From contig JAFEFN010000013.1 in the NCBI GenBank assembly GCA_018240525.1, positions 930,001-994,000 on the forward strand: 64,000 nucleotides of DNA. Direction: 5' to 3'. Position 1 is the stretch's first letter. Each line of letters opens with the position of its first letter. The notes beneath the pieces were generated by a model. It saw only the letters and a list, made by a program, of their open reading frames with translations. It made no database searches and was not told the DNA's origin. The stretch is from Pseudomonadota bacterium. Its GTDB lineage: Bacteria > Pseudomonadota > Gammaproteobacteria > Steroidobacterales > Steroidobacteraceae. Of this stretch, positions 30,632 to 41,101 are shown piece by piece. The position numbers and the translations under genes were made by a program.

Positions 30632-30904
30632 ATGACCGCCGTGCGCCATACCGGCCAGGACGCGCGCGGGGAGCCCAGCCCCGGGTGCATCGGCATCCTG
30701 CCGAACCACGCGGGAGCCCCGACCGCGCCGACGCCGGCCGCGGTGCGTGCCTCCCTGGGCCACTTCCTGGCTCGCTTCATGGCTTGCTTCCTGGCCGAAT
30801 CGGCCGTGCTCGGACTGCCGTGGTTCATGGTCCGGGTGCTCGGGGCGCCCGAGCACCGGCGCGCCGGCGCCGCGGCATTGCCGCAAGGCGCCGTAGCCCG
30901 ATGA
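30632..30904 (+). CDS. possible small protein (90 residues)
   Basis: An ORF from ATG at 30632 ends in TGA overlapping the ATG of the next gene (ATGA), which favours real coupling. The product has a hydrophobic middle (FLARFMACFLAESAVLGLPWFMV) and an Ala/Pro-rich first half. No family is recognised. It may be non-coding leader of the VOC gene, since GC-rich DNA often leaves frames open. Confidence 0.3.
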   Translation: MTAVRHTGQDARGEPSPGCIGILPNHAGAPTAPTPAAVRASLGHFLARFMACFLAESAVLGLPWFMVRVLGAPEHRRAGAAALPQGAVAR

Positions 30905-31629
30905 GCGGCGCGCCGCTGCCCCTGCTGGGCACGTTCCATGAGCTCAGCATCGTCGTGCAGGACATGCGCGCCAGCGTCGAGTTCTACGAGCGCCTGGGCT
31001 TCTCTCAGGCGACGACCACGGACACCTTCACCCATCCGTACGGGGTGCTGACCGACGGCCGGCTGTTCGTCGGGCTGCACGAACGCCCGGGACCCTCGCC
31101 CGTGCTCTGCTTCGTGCGCGCCGGCATCGCCGCGGCGCTGCCGCAATTCGCCGCGGCCGGCATCGAGCTCAGCGTACGCCACACCGGCGATGAGGAATTC
31201 AACGAGGTGGGGTTCCTGGACCCCGCCGGCCATGCCGTGGCCGTGCTCGAGGCGCGCACCTACTCGCCCGTCGACCGTGCCGAGAGTGCGGTCAGCCTGT
31301 GCGGGGACTTCGCGGAAGTCAGCCTGCCGGCGAGCAACTTCGCCGCGGCCCGGGCATTCTGGGAGCCGCTCGGCTTCGTCGCCGCGGACGAGGCCGCTCC
31401 CTATCCGCACCTGGCTCTGACCAGCGACCACCTGGACTTGAGCTTTCACCGTCCGCGACTGCAGACGCAGCCGCTGCTGGTCTTCCGCGACGCGCAGATG
31501 GCCGAGCGGATCGCGCGGCTGCGCGAGCGCGGCTTCGAGCTGCTGGCGTGCCCGGGCGCGGGCAACGGGGCCGCCTTCCTGGAGAGTCCGGACGGCACCA
31601 TGCTGCTGCTGGCGGGCGCGGATGCGTAG
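30901..31629 (+). CDS. VOC (glyoxalase/dioxygenase) superfamily protein
   Basis: 242 residues with two vicinal-oxygen-chelate modules. The first begins FHELSIVVQDMRASVEFYERLGFSQ and the second FAEVSLPASNFAAARAFWEPLGFVA. Each ends in an acidic strand (VGFLDPAGHAVAVLE, AAFLESPDGTMLLLAG). Members bind a metal and act as lyases, dioxygenases or resistance binding proteins. The substrate is not evident. It is cytoplasmic. Confidence 0.85.
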   Translation: MSGAPLPLLGTFHELSIVVQDMRASVEFYERLGFSQATTTDTFTHPYGVLTDGRLFVGLHERPGPSPVLCFVRAGIAAALPQFAAAGIELSVRHTGDEEFNEVGFLDPAGHAVAVLEARTYSPVDRAESAVSLCGDFAEVSLPASNFAAARAFWEPLGFVAADEAAPYPHLALTSDHLDLSFHRPRLQTQPLLVFRDAQMAERIARLRERGFELLACPGAGNGAAFLESPDGTMLLLAGADA

Positions 31630-31793
31630 CGGGCCGCCTGAGGATGCGGTGAACCGCCACGGACGTGCGATGACCCGTGGAGCCACCGGACCGCCCGCCG
31701 GCGGAGAATCGGCGCGGCGCCGTGCCAACCCCATCGCGCATAATCGACAACCAGTGCCGCAGAGCACGCCTTCTCCAACCTGAAAGGGATTCC

Positions 31794-33869
31794 ATGCGCC
31801 GCAGCCCACTGCTCGCCGCCTTGCTGGTGCTGTTCACTTCCTGCGCCTTTGCTGACGAGGGCATGTGGACCTTCGACAACGTCCCCCATGAGAAGATCAA
31901 GGCCGCGGTGGGGGTCGACCTCGACGCCGCCTGGCTCGACCGGGTGCGCATGTCGACCATCCGCCTGTCCAACTGCACCGCCTCGTTCGTCTCCCCGGAT
32001 GGTCTGATCCTCACCAACCACCACTGCGCCGAGAGCTGCCTGGACGACAACTCCAGCGCCGGCCACAACCTGGTGGCCGATGGCTACCTCGCGCGCAGCC
32101 GCGAGCAGGAGCTCAAGTGCGGCCAGCAACTGGCGGACGTGCTCATGGAGATGGAGAACGTCACCGCCAAGGTCCAGGCGGCCACCGCGGGGCTGCCGGC
32201 CAAGGCGGCCAACGACAAGCGCAAGAGCACCATCACGGCGCTGGAACAGCAGTGCGAGCAGCAAAGCCGCACCGCCAAGGGCGGGCCGCGCAAGTGCGAG
32301 ATGGTCAACCTGTACGAAGGCGGCCAGTTCTGGCTGTACAAGTACCAGCGCTACACCGACGTGCGCCTGGTGTTCGCCCCGGAGCGGGCCATCGCCGCCT
32401 TCGGCGGCGACCCGGACAACTTCCAGTTCCCGCGCTGGTGCCTGGACATGTCGGTGCTGCGCGCCTACGGGCCGGACGGCAAGCCGGCCGCGACCCCGAA
32501 TTTCCTGCGCTTCCGGGCCGACGGGCCGCGGGCCGACGAGGCCGTGTTCGTCTCCGGCCACCCCGGCAGCACGCAGCGGCTGCTGACCGTGGCGGAGCTG
32601 GAGTACCTGCGCAACAGCTACCTGCCGCGCTGGCTGCAGCGCTACTCGGAGCTGCGCGGCCGCCTGATCCAGTACGGCAAGACCGGCCCCGAGGCCCACC
32701 GCATCGTCGAGGATCCCCTGAACGGGATCGAAAACTCGATCAAGGTCCGCCGGGGTCAGCTGGACGCGCTGCTCGATGAGCGGCTGATGAAGGCCAAGCG
32801 CGGCGAGGAGGCGGACCTGCGTGCCAAGGTCGCCGCCAACGCGCAGCTGGCCGCGCTCACCGGCGACCCCTGGGCGGACATCGCGCGCGCCCAGGCCCGT
32901 GGCGCGGAGCTGTACATGCCCTACCTCTATGTCGAGCAGGGCGCGGGCTTCAACAGCCGGCTGTTTGGCTATGCGCGCACGCTGGTGCGCGCGGCCGCCG
33001 AGCGCCCCAAGCCCAATACCAGCCGCCTGCCGGAGTACGCCGAGGCCGCGCTGCCGCGCGTGCTGCAGCGCCTCGAGGCGCCGGTTCCGGTGTATCCGGA
33101 GCTGGAGAAACTCACCCTGTCCTTCTCGCTCGAGCGCATGCGGGAATGGCTCGGCCCGGATGCCGCGATCGTCCGCCAGCTCATGTCGAACGAGTCCCCG
33201 GACAGCCTGGCCGCACAGCTGGTCGGCGGCACGCAGCTCGCCGACCCCGCGGTGCGCAAGCGCCTCTGGGACGACGGCGCGACCGCGGTGGATGCCTCGA
33301 CCGACCCCATGATCGTGCTGGCGCGCAGCATCGATGCGCAGGCGCGCAGCCTGCGCAGCACCTACGAGGACGAGGTCGAGGCACCGACCGAGGCGGCGTC
33401 GGAAAAGATCGCGCACGCCCGCTTCGTGGCCTACGGCACGAGCCTGGCGCCGGATGCGACCTTCACCCTGCGGCTGAGCTACGGCACCGTGCGCGGCTGG
33501 ACCGAGCAGGGCCAGCCGGTCGAGCCGTTCACCCACCTGTCGCGCCTGTTCGAGCGGGCCACCGGCCAGGAGCCGTTCCGCATCCCCGACAGCTGGATGA
33601 AGGTGCGCGACCAGCTGGACATGCAGACCCGGTTCGACCTGTCGACCACCAACGACATCACCGGCGGCAACTCGGGCAGCCCGCTCATCGATGCGCACGG
33701 GCAGCTGGTCGGGCTGATGTTCGACGGCAACTTCCACTCCATCGCCGGCGACTACTGGTACGACCCGGAGCTCAACCGCGCCGTGGCCGTGGACCCGACG
33801 ATCATGTTCGAGGCGCTGGGCAAGGTGTACCAGGCGCAGGAGCTGCTCGCCGAGCTGCGCGGCCGGTAA
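31794..33869 (+). CDS. S46 family dipeptidyl peptidase (DPP7-like)
   Basis: 691 residues. The signal peptide is MRRSPLLAALLVLFTSCAFA, so the enzyme is periplasmic or outer-membrane associated. The chymotrypsin-like triad is visible as His in ILTNHHCAES, Asp in FGGDPDNFQFPRW and Ser in GGNSGSPLID. A large helical domain separates the two halves, as in S46. The residue that sets specificity is Gly in GLMFDGNFHS; DPP7 has Gly there and DPP11 has Arg. Cleavage after hydrophobic residues at P1 is therefore expected rather than after Asp/Glu. It feeds on peptides and needs no visible partner. Confidence 0.93.
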   Translation: MRRSPLLAALLVLFTSCAFADEGMWTFDNVPHEKIKAAVGVDLDAAWLDRVRMSTIRLSNCTASFVSPDGLILTNHHCAESCLDDNSSAGHNLVADGYLARSREQELKCGQQLADVLMEMENVTAKVQAATAGLPAKAANDKRKSTITALEQQCEQQSRTAKGGPRKCEMVNLYEGGQFWLYKYQRYTDVRLVFAPERAIAAFGGDPDNFQFPRWCLDMSVLRAYGPDGKPAATPNFLRFRADGPRADEAVFVSGHPGSTQRLLTVAELEYLRNSYLPRWLQRYSELRGRLIQYGKTGPEAHRIVEDPLNGIENSIKVRRGQLDALLDERLMKAKRGEEADLRAKVAANAQLAALTGDPWADIARAQARGAELYMPYLYVEQGAGFNSRLFGYARTLVRAAAERPKPNTSRLPEYAEAALPRVLQRLEAPVPVYPELEKLTLSFSLERMREWLGPDAAIVRQLMSNESPDSLAAQLVGGTQLADPAVRKRLWDDGATAVDASTDPMIVLARSIDAQARSLRSTYEDEVEAPTEAASEKIAHARFVAYGTSLAPDATFTLRLSYGTVRGWTEQGQPVEPFTHLSRLFERATGQEPFRIPDSWMKVRDQLDMQTRFDLSTTNDITGGNSGSPLIDAHGQLVGLMFDGNFHSIAGDYWYDPELNRAVAVDPTIMFEALGKVYQAQELLAELRGR

Positions 33870-33897
33870 GCGGGACCGGCGCGCGCCGGGCCCAGGC

Positions 33898-34632
33898 TTA
33901 CCGGGCCGGCACCGCCACGAGGTTGAACTTCACCCGCAGCTCGTCCTGCACCTGCAGCGCGCCGAGCATCGCGCTGTAGGGCGTGAGGCCGAGCTGCGTC
34001 TGGGTGAGCGCCGCCTCGCCGTGCAGCACCAGCCGCGCACCCTCGTAGCCGTAGTGCACCGGCACCTCGATGAGGTGCGCACTGTCGCGCACGGTCACCT
34101 GCACCTGCGCGGAGACTGACTGCGCATCGCCTGCGACCGGTGCGAGCCTGACGGCGCGCAGGAGGATGAGCGGGCTGTGCACGGCATCGAGCTGGTCGGG
34201 GCCGAGCATGTGCTCGCGCGTTCCCTGGCGTGCCGAGTCGGGCACGCCCGGCGGGAACTCGCCGCTGTGCTGTGCGGCGCGCAGCGGTTCCTCGTCGATC
34301 GTGAAGCCGGCCACCGGGATGCGCACTTCGAAGCTGGACTTGAGCGGGTCATCGGCGACGTAGACGGTGCCTTCCACGGCATGGGAGGCGATCACGTGGT
34401 TGTGGCCGGCGCTGGCGAGGGCGCCGGCGCGGTATACCAGCACCACGAGCAGCGACTGGCCGGAGTCGAGCGTGTACGGCCTGCCCAGGTGCGGCGCCGG
34501 CTGCGGCGCCGTCGCCGCCGCGGCGGGAACGGGCGCGCGCACCGGGCACCCGGCGAGGGCGAAGGCCGGCAGCAGCGCCAGTGCGCGCCGCAGGTTTCCT
34601 TGCCGCCTCAGGCCGCTTAAGCTTGTGTGCAT
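33898..34632 (-). CDS. YceI-family lipoprotein
   Basis: 244 residues from ATG at 34632; an ATG at 34638 adds two residues. A lipoprotein signal ends in PAFALAGC. The lipocalin-like YceI domain starts near RPYTLDSGQSLLVVLVYRAG and includes the usual GHNHVIASHAVEGTVYV. YceI proteins bind isoprenoid lipids in the periplasm; here membrane anchoring is expected. Its start codon shares two bases with the divergent cybB start (CATG), so each gene's promoter must lie within the other. A second yceI follows cybB. Confidence 0.85.
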   Translation of the reverse strand: MHTSLSGLRRQGNLRRALALLPAFALAGCPVRAPVPAAAATAPQPAPHLGRPYTLDSGQSLLVVLVYRAGALASAGHNHVIASHAVEGTVYVADDPLKSSFEVRIPVAGFTIDEEPLRAAQHSGEFPPGVPDSARQGTREHMLGPDQLDAVHSPLILLRAVRLAPVAGDAQSVSAQVQVTVRDSAHLIEVPVHYGYEGARLVLHGEAALTQTQLGLTPYSAMLGALQVQDELRVKFNLVAVPAR

Positions 34633-35197
34633 GTCCATTCGCAACACCACGCGCCGCTGGGGTGTGATCGCCCAGCTGCTCCACTGGGTCATCCTCGTGC
34701 TGATCATTGCACAGTTCGTGCTCGCCATCATGGCGGACGACCTGCCCAACAACATGAAGAAGCTGGTGCTTCTGTCGCGCCACAAGTCCATCGGCCTCAC
34801 GGTGTTCGCCCTGGCGCTGGTGCGCCTGGGCTGGCGCTGGGGCAATGCCACGCCACCCCTGCCTTCCACGCTCAAGCCCTACGAACGCCTGCTGGCGCGC
34901 GGCACCCACGCGCTGCTGTACGTGCTGCTGCTCGTGGTTCCCTTCACCGGCTGGATCATGTCCTCGGCGCACGGCTTCCCCGTCAGCTGGTTCGGCGTAT
35001 TCCAGCTGCCGGACCTGGTGGCCAAGAACCACGACCTGTCCGAGGTACTCGAGGAGACGCACGAGACGCTGGCGTGGACGCTGGCGGCCCTCGTGGCCCT
35101 GCACGCCGGTGCGGCGCTGAAGCATCACTTCATCCTCAAGGACGACGTGTTGCGCCGCATGCTGCCTTCCTCCAAGCCCGAAGGAACCGAGCCATGA
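34631..35197 (+). CDS. cybB: cytochrome b561
   Basis: 188 residues with four membrane helices. Haem-ligand His residues are seen in AQLLHWVILVL, SRHKSIGLTVF, RGTHALLYVLL and AALHAG/LKHH positions, the normal b561 set. It moves electrons from quinol in the inner membrane, and in E. coli it acts as a superoxide:quinone oxidoreductase. The start is fixed by RNTTRRWGVIAQLLHW, the usual beginning. It overlaps the following yceI gene by ATGA, and cybB-yceI pairs are common. Confidence 0.93.
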   Translation: MSIRNTTRRWGVIAQLLHWVILVLIIAQFVLAIMADDLPNNMKKLVLLSRHKSIGLTVFALALVRLGWRWGNATPPLPSTLKPYERLLARGTHALLYVLLLVVPFTGWIMSSAHGFPVSWFGVFQLPDLVAKNHDLSEVLEETHETLAWTLAALVALHAGAALKHHFILKDDVLRRMLPSSKPEGTEP

Positions 35198-35787
35198 GGA
35201 TCACCGCGCGCCGCCTGGTGCCGGCCCTCGCCCTGCTCGCGCTGGGGTGGGGTCGCGCGCCGGCAGCCGATGCCCCCGGCGCGGCCTACGTCCTCGACCC
35301 GGCCAAGAGTTCCCTGGAATTCTCCTTCACCCAGGCGGGCGCCCGGAACAACGGCAGGTTCACGCGCTTCCCGGTGAGCTTCGTGTTCTCACCCGAGGCG
35401 GCGAGCGGGCGGCTGGAAGTGACCATCGAGGTCGGCTCGCTGGATACGGGCGACAAGGACCGCGACGATACCCTGCGCGGCGCCGACCTGTTCGCCGTCG
35501 CCAAGTACCCGAAGGCGCAGTTCCTGGCGACGCAGTTCACCAGGACCGCCGCCGGCTACGAAGCCATCGGCAAGCTCACCATCCGCGACGTCACGCGCGA
35601 TGCGCGGGTGCCCTTCACGTTCCGTACCGCGAACGAGGGCGGCGCAAACGTCGCCTACATGGCCGGCAAGACCGGCCTCAAGCGCCTCGACTTCGGCGTC
35701 GGCCAGGGCGACTGGAAGGACACCGGCCAGGTCGGCAACGAGGTCGGCGTGTCATTCAACCTGCGCCTGGTTCCTGCCACGCACTGA
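35194..35787 (+). CDS. YceI-family periplasmic protein
   Basis: 197 residues. A cleavable signal (MRITARRLVPALALLALGW...APAAD) leads to the YceI domain: YVLDPAKSSLEFSFTQAGARNNGRF, later LRGADLFAVAKYPKAQF and GKLTIRDVTRD. These are the hallmarks of the family. It binds long polyisoprenoids or quinone-like lipids in the periplasm. Its coupling to cytochrome b561 suggests a redox or quinone role for the pair. It differs from the lipoprotein YceI on the other side of cybB in lacking a lipobox. Confidence 0.92.
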   Translation: MRITARRLVPALALLALGWGRAPAADAPGAAYVLDPAKSSLEFSFTQAGARNNGRFTRFPVSFVFSPEAASGRLEVTIEVGSLDTGDKDRDDTLRGADLFAVAKYPKAQFLATQFTRTAAGYEAIGKLTIRDVTRDARVPFTFRTANEGGANVAYMAGKTGLKRLDFGVGQGDWKDTGQVGNEVGVSFNLRLVPATH

Positions 35788-35789
35788 GC

Positions 35790-36266
35790 TCACCACGGCG
35801 TGCCGTCGCGGCGCGTGAACCTGCGGCGCGCGTGCGGCGGGCTGTACACCAGGTCCACGTCCGCGTCGGAGTAGCTGCCCGTATCCTCGGCATCGCGGTT
35901 GCTCACCACCAGGTACACGACCGGCCGGGCGGAGCGGTTGATGAGCTGGTGGCCGTCGCTGCTGCCGGCGGGGAAGCCGGCGCACATGCCCGCGCGCAGC
36001 GGTTGTTCCCCCGCGTCGGTGCGCAGCACCGCCTCGCCCTCCAGCACGTACACGAATTCGTCCTCGTGGGTGTGCCAGTGGCGCATCGAGGACTCCTTGC
36101 CCGGCAACAGCGTGGTGAGATTCACGCCGATGCGCGTCAGCCCGAGCCGCTCGCCGAGGCGCCGCACCTCGCGCGGCAGCACGCGCGCGGCGTAGGGCGG
36201 CGGATAACCGCTGCGCGATTCGGGTTCGACGGTGCGCGGGTCGAGCGCCGGCTTTTCCGCTGACAT
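35790..36266 (-). CDS. cupin-domain protein
   Basis: 158 residues. The cupin core carries both metal motifs: motif 1 in MRHWHTHEDEFVYVLEGEAVLRTD (HxH...E) and motif 2 around GFPAGSSDGHQLINRS. The N-terminus is a short polar arm with PPPYAARVLPREVRRLGERLG. Similar single-domain cupins bind Mn or Zn and act as sugar isomerases, dioxygenases or sensors; the function here is unknown. It converges with the yceI gene and is divergent from the acetyl-CoA hydrolase gene. Confidence 0.85.
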   Translation of the reverse strand: MSAEKPALDPRTVEPESRSGYPPPYAARVLPREVRRLGERLGLTRIGVNLTTLLPGKESSMRHWHTHEDEFVYVLEGEAVLRTDAGEQPLRAGMCAGFPAGSSDGHQLINRSARPVVYLVVSNRDAEDTGSYSDADVDLVYSPPHARRRFTRRDGTPW

Positions 36267-36335
36267 GTCCACCTCCGCGAGCGCCGGCGCGCGATTGACG
36301 CGGCCCGCGTGCTTCGGGGAGCATGATACAACTGC

Positions 36336-38509
36336 ATGCCTGAAATACTCGATGACGTCGGCAACTGCGTCGAAGCGGTGCTGCGGCGCGTGGGACCGCG
36401 CATCGTGCTGGCGCTGCCGCTGGGCATCGGCAAGCCGAGCCCGATCGCCAACGAGTTCTATCGCCGCGCGCAGCGCGATCCTGCCATCGACCTGACCATC
36501 ATCACCGCGCTGTCGCTGCTGAAGCCGGTGGCGCGCTCGGCGCTCGAGCAGCGCCTGGTCGGCCCGCTCGTGGAACGCGTCTTCGGCAGCTACCTCGAGC
36601 CGGAATACGCGCGCGCGATGCGTGCGGGCACGGTCCCCGCCAACGTGAGGATCATCGAGTTCTACCTGGCGCCGGGCGCCTTCCTCGGCGCCGCCCACGC
36701 GCAACGCAACTACCTGAGCGCCAACTACACGCAGGTGGCACGCGAGCTGCTGCCGCGCGGGGTGAACGTCATCGCGCACCTGGTGGCGCGGCGCGGCGCC
36801 GGCGGCCAGATGCAGCTGAGCCTGGGCTCCAATCCGGACATCACCGCCGACCTGCTGCCACAGGTCGAGGCCGCGCGCCGCGCCGGCCGCGACATCGTCA
36901 TGCTGGCGGAAACGCACGCGCAGATGCCGTTCATGGGCGGCCATGCCCTCGTGGACCCGCAGATGTTCGACTTCGTGCTCGACCATCCGCGCTACGACTA
37001 TGACCTGTACGCGCCGCCGAACGCGGCGCTCGGCGACGTCGACCATGCGATCGGGTTGCACGCCAGCGCCCTGGTCCGGGACGGCGGCACGCTGCAGGTC
37101 GGCATCGGCGAGCTGGGCGATGCGCTGGTCTATGCGCTGCTGCTGCGTCACCAGCAGACCGCGGCCTGGCGCGGGGCCCTGGCCGCGCTCGGCGCCGGCG
37201 CGGCCTCAGGCGCAGTCGCAGCCGGCGGCGGTGACGGCGCCTTCGTGCGCGGCCTGTTCGCCTGCAGCGAGATGTTCGTCGACGGCCTGCTGGAGCTGTA
37301 TCGCGCCGGCATCCTGCGCCGGCGGGCCTACGACTGCCTGGTGCTCGAGCGCGCGCTGCGGGCCGGGCAGACCGAGCGCTTCGGAGCTTCGATGCTGGAC
37401 GCGCTGCTCGCCGCCGGCGCGGGGCCTGAGCTCGACGAGGACACCTTCACGCGGCTGCGCTGCCACGGCGTGTTCCGCGAGGGCACCGAGTTCCGCGGCG
37501 GCCGCGTGCGCATGCGGGGCGGCGAGTGGATCGCCGCCGATCTGGGCGATGCGCGCGCCCGCCGGCAGATGGCCGAGGAGTGCCTGGGACGCGAACTGCG
37601 CAACGGCCAGGTGCTGCACGCGGGCTTCTTCCTCGGCCCGCGCGGGTTCTACGCCGCGCTGCGCGAGCTGCCCGAGGACCAGCGCGCCCAGTTCGGCATG
37701 CGGGGCGTCGGCTACGTCAACCAGCTGTACGGGGAGGACCAGGAACTGCGCGTCCTGCAGCGGCGCGACATGCGCTGCATCAACACCGCGATGATGGTGA
37801 CGCTGCTCGGCGCCGCCGTCTCCGATGCGCTGGAGAGCGGCCAGGTGGTCAGCGGCGTCGGCGGCCAGTACGACTTCGCCGCCATGGCGCATGCGCTGCC
37901 GGGCGCGCGCTTCATCCTGTGCGTGCGCGCGACGCGCACCCACCAGGGGCGCACCACCTCCAACATCCGCTGGAACTACGCGCACGCGACCCTTCCGCGG
38001 CACCTGCGCGACATCGTCGTCACCGAGTACGGCATCGCCGACCTGCGCGGGCGCACCGACGAGGAGGTGATCGTGGCGATGCTCAACGTCGCCGACTCGC
38101 GCTTCCAGGAGGAGCTGCTCGCCCGGGCACAGGCGGCGGGCAAGATCGGGGCTGACTACCGCATCCCGCCGCAGTTCCGCGACAACCTGCCGGGGCGGCT
38201 GGCACGCGGGCTGGGTGCGCTGCGCGCGCGGGGGTTCTTCAGCGAGTACCCCTTCGGCACCGACCTCACCGCCGAGGAGGTCGCGCTTGCGCGGGCACTG
38301 AGATTCCTCGAGGCCCACACGCACGGTGGCCCGGCACGGGCGCGCCTGCTGGCCGCCGCGCTGCTGCGCGGCACCCCCGGGAAGCCGCACGCGGCGGCAT
38401 TGCAGCGCATGGGCCTCGCGCAGCCACGCGGGCTGGCGGAGCGCCTCCAGCAGCGCCTGGTGGTGCTGGGGCTTGAGGCGACGGCGCAGACCCGCGCCCC
38501 GGCCAGCGC

Positions 38510-38513
<4 letters not shown>
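36336..38513 (+). CDS. acetyl-CoA hydrolase/transferase family protein
   Basis: 725 residues, longer than the 500-650 common in the family. The N-terminal CoA-transferase half includes [21 protein letters not shown] and [13 protein letters not shown]. The C-terminal catalytic half has [45 protein letters not shown] and [18 protein letters not shown], where the AcH/4-hydroxybutyrate CoA-transferase active-site region lies. The last 80 residues are helical and Ala/Arg-rich. It hydrolyses acetyl-CoA or moves CoA between acetate and another acid. It is convergent with acs, the stops overlapping by four bases, so the two opposing acetate reactions sit side by side. Confidence 0.87.
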
Positions 38514-40711
<2,198 letters not shown>

Positions 40712-40802
40712 GACTTTCTCTCGTTGTTTCGTGTCGGCGACGCACCCGCGCTTCGCGCCGAAGCATAGCCAATCGACCTCCCGTTGTGCCCGGGGGCCTC
40801 CC

Positions 40803-40825
40803 GGGTCCGGAAGGCCGCCGGACCC
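40803..40825. repeat. inverted repeat upstream of acs
   Basis: GGGTCCGG-N7-CCGGACCC is a perfect 8-bp inverted repeat about 92 bp before the acs start. It may be an operator or a leader hairpin; neither is proven. Confidence 0.4.
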
Positions 40826-40943
40826 ACGCCCCGGACGGCCACGCATACGCTGCCACGCGGGCATATTTCAGATGAAACACCGGGGGAACGCTGGACGCGT
40901 TGTTGCGCCGCAGACACATTTTGTATCCGTTCCCCGTTGCAGG

Positions 40944-40973
40944 TTGATGACGTGCCCTGCAACACGGCACAAT
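40944..40973 (+). promoter_or_regulatory. candidate promoter of TonB receptor gene
   Basis: TTGATG and CACAAT are separated by 18 bases. Transcription would start near 40980, leaving a leader of about 120 bases. The call rests on consensus similarity only. Confidence 0.35.
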
Positions 40974-41101
40974 GGCTTAAAAGTGCGGTGAAGCGTGGGT
41001 AACCGGCGGTGATCAGTGTCGCCGGACGCGAGGGAAATTCCACTTCGGAAACATCGCACGGCGCCATGTGGCGCAGTTCGTACACACCGGGAGAATAAGA
41101 C

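Larger units (their letters stand above)
40712..41101. other. divergent promoter region between acs and TonB receptor gene
   Basis: This 390-base non-coding gap serves two divergent genes. It contains an 8-bp inverted repeat at 40803-40825, a plus-strand promoter candidate at 40944-40973 and a small GGCGCC/GGCGC stem near 41060-41075. No ORF or RNA gene was recognised. Confidence 0.6.
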
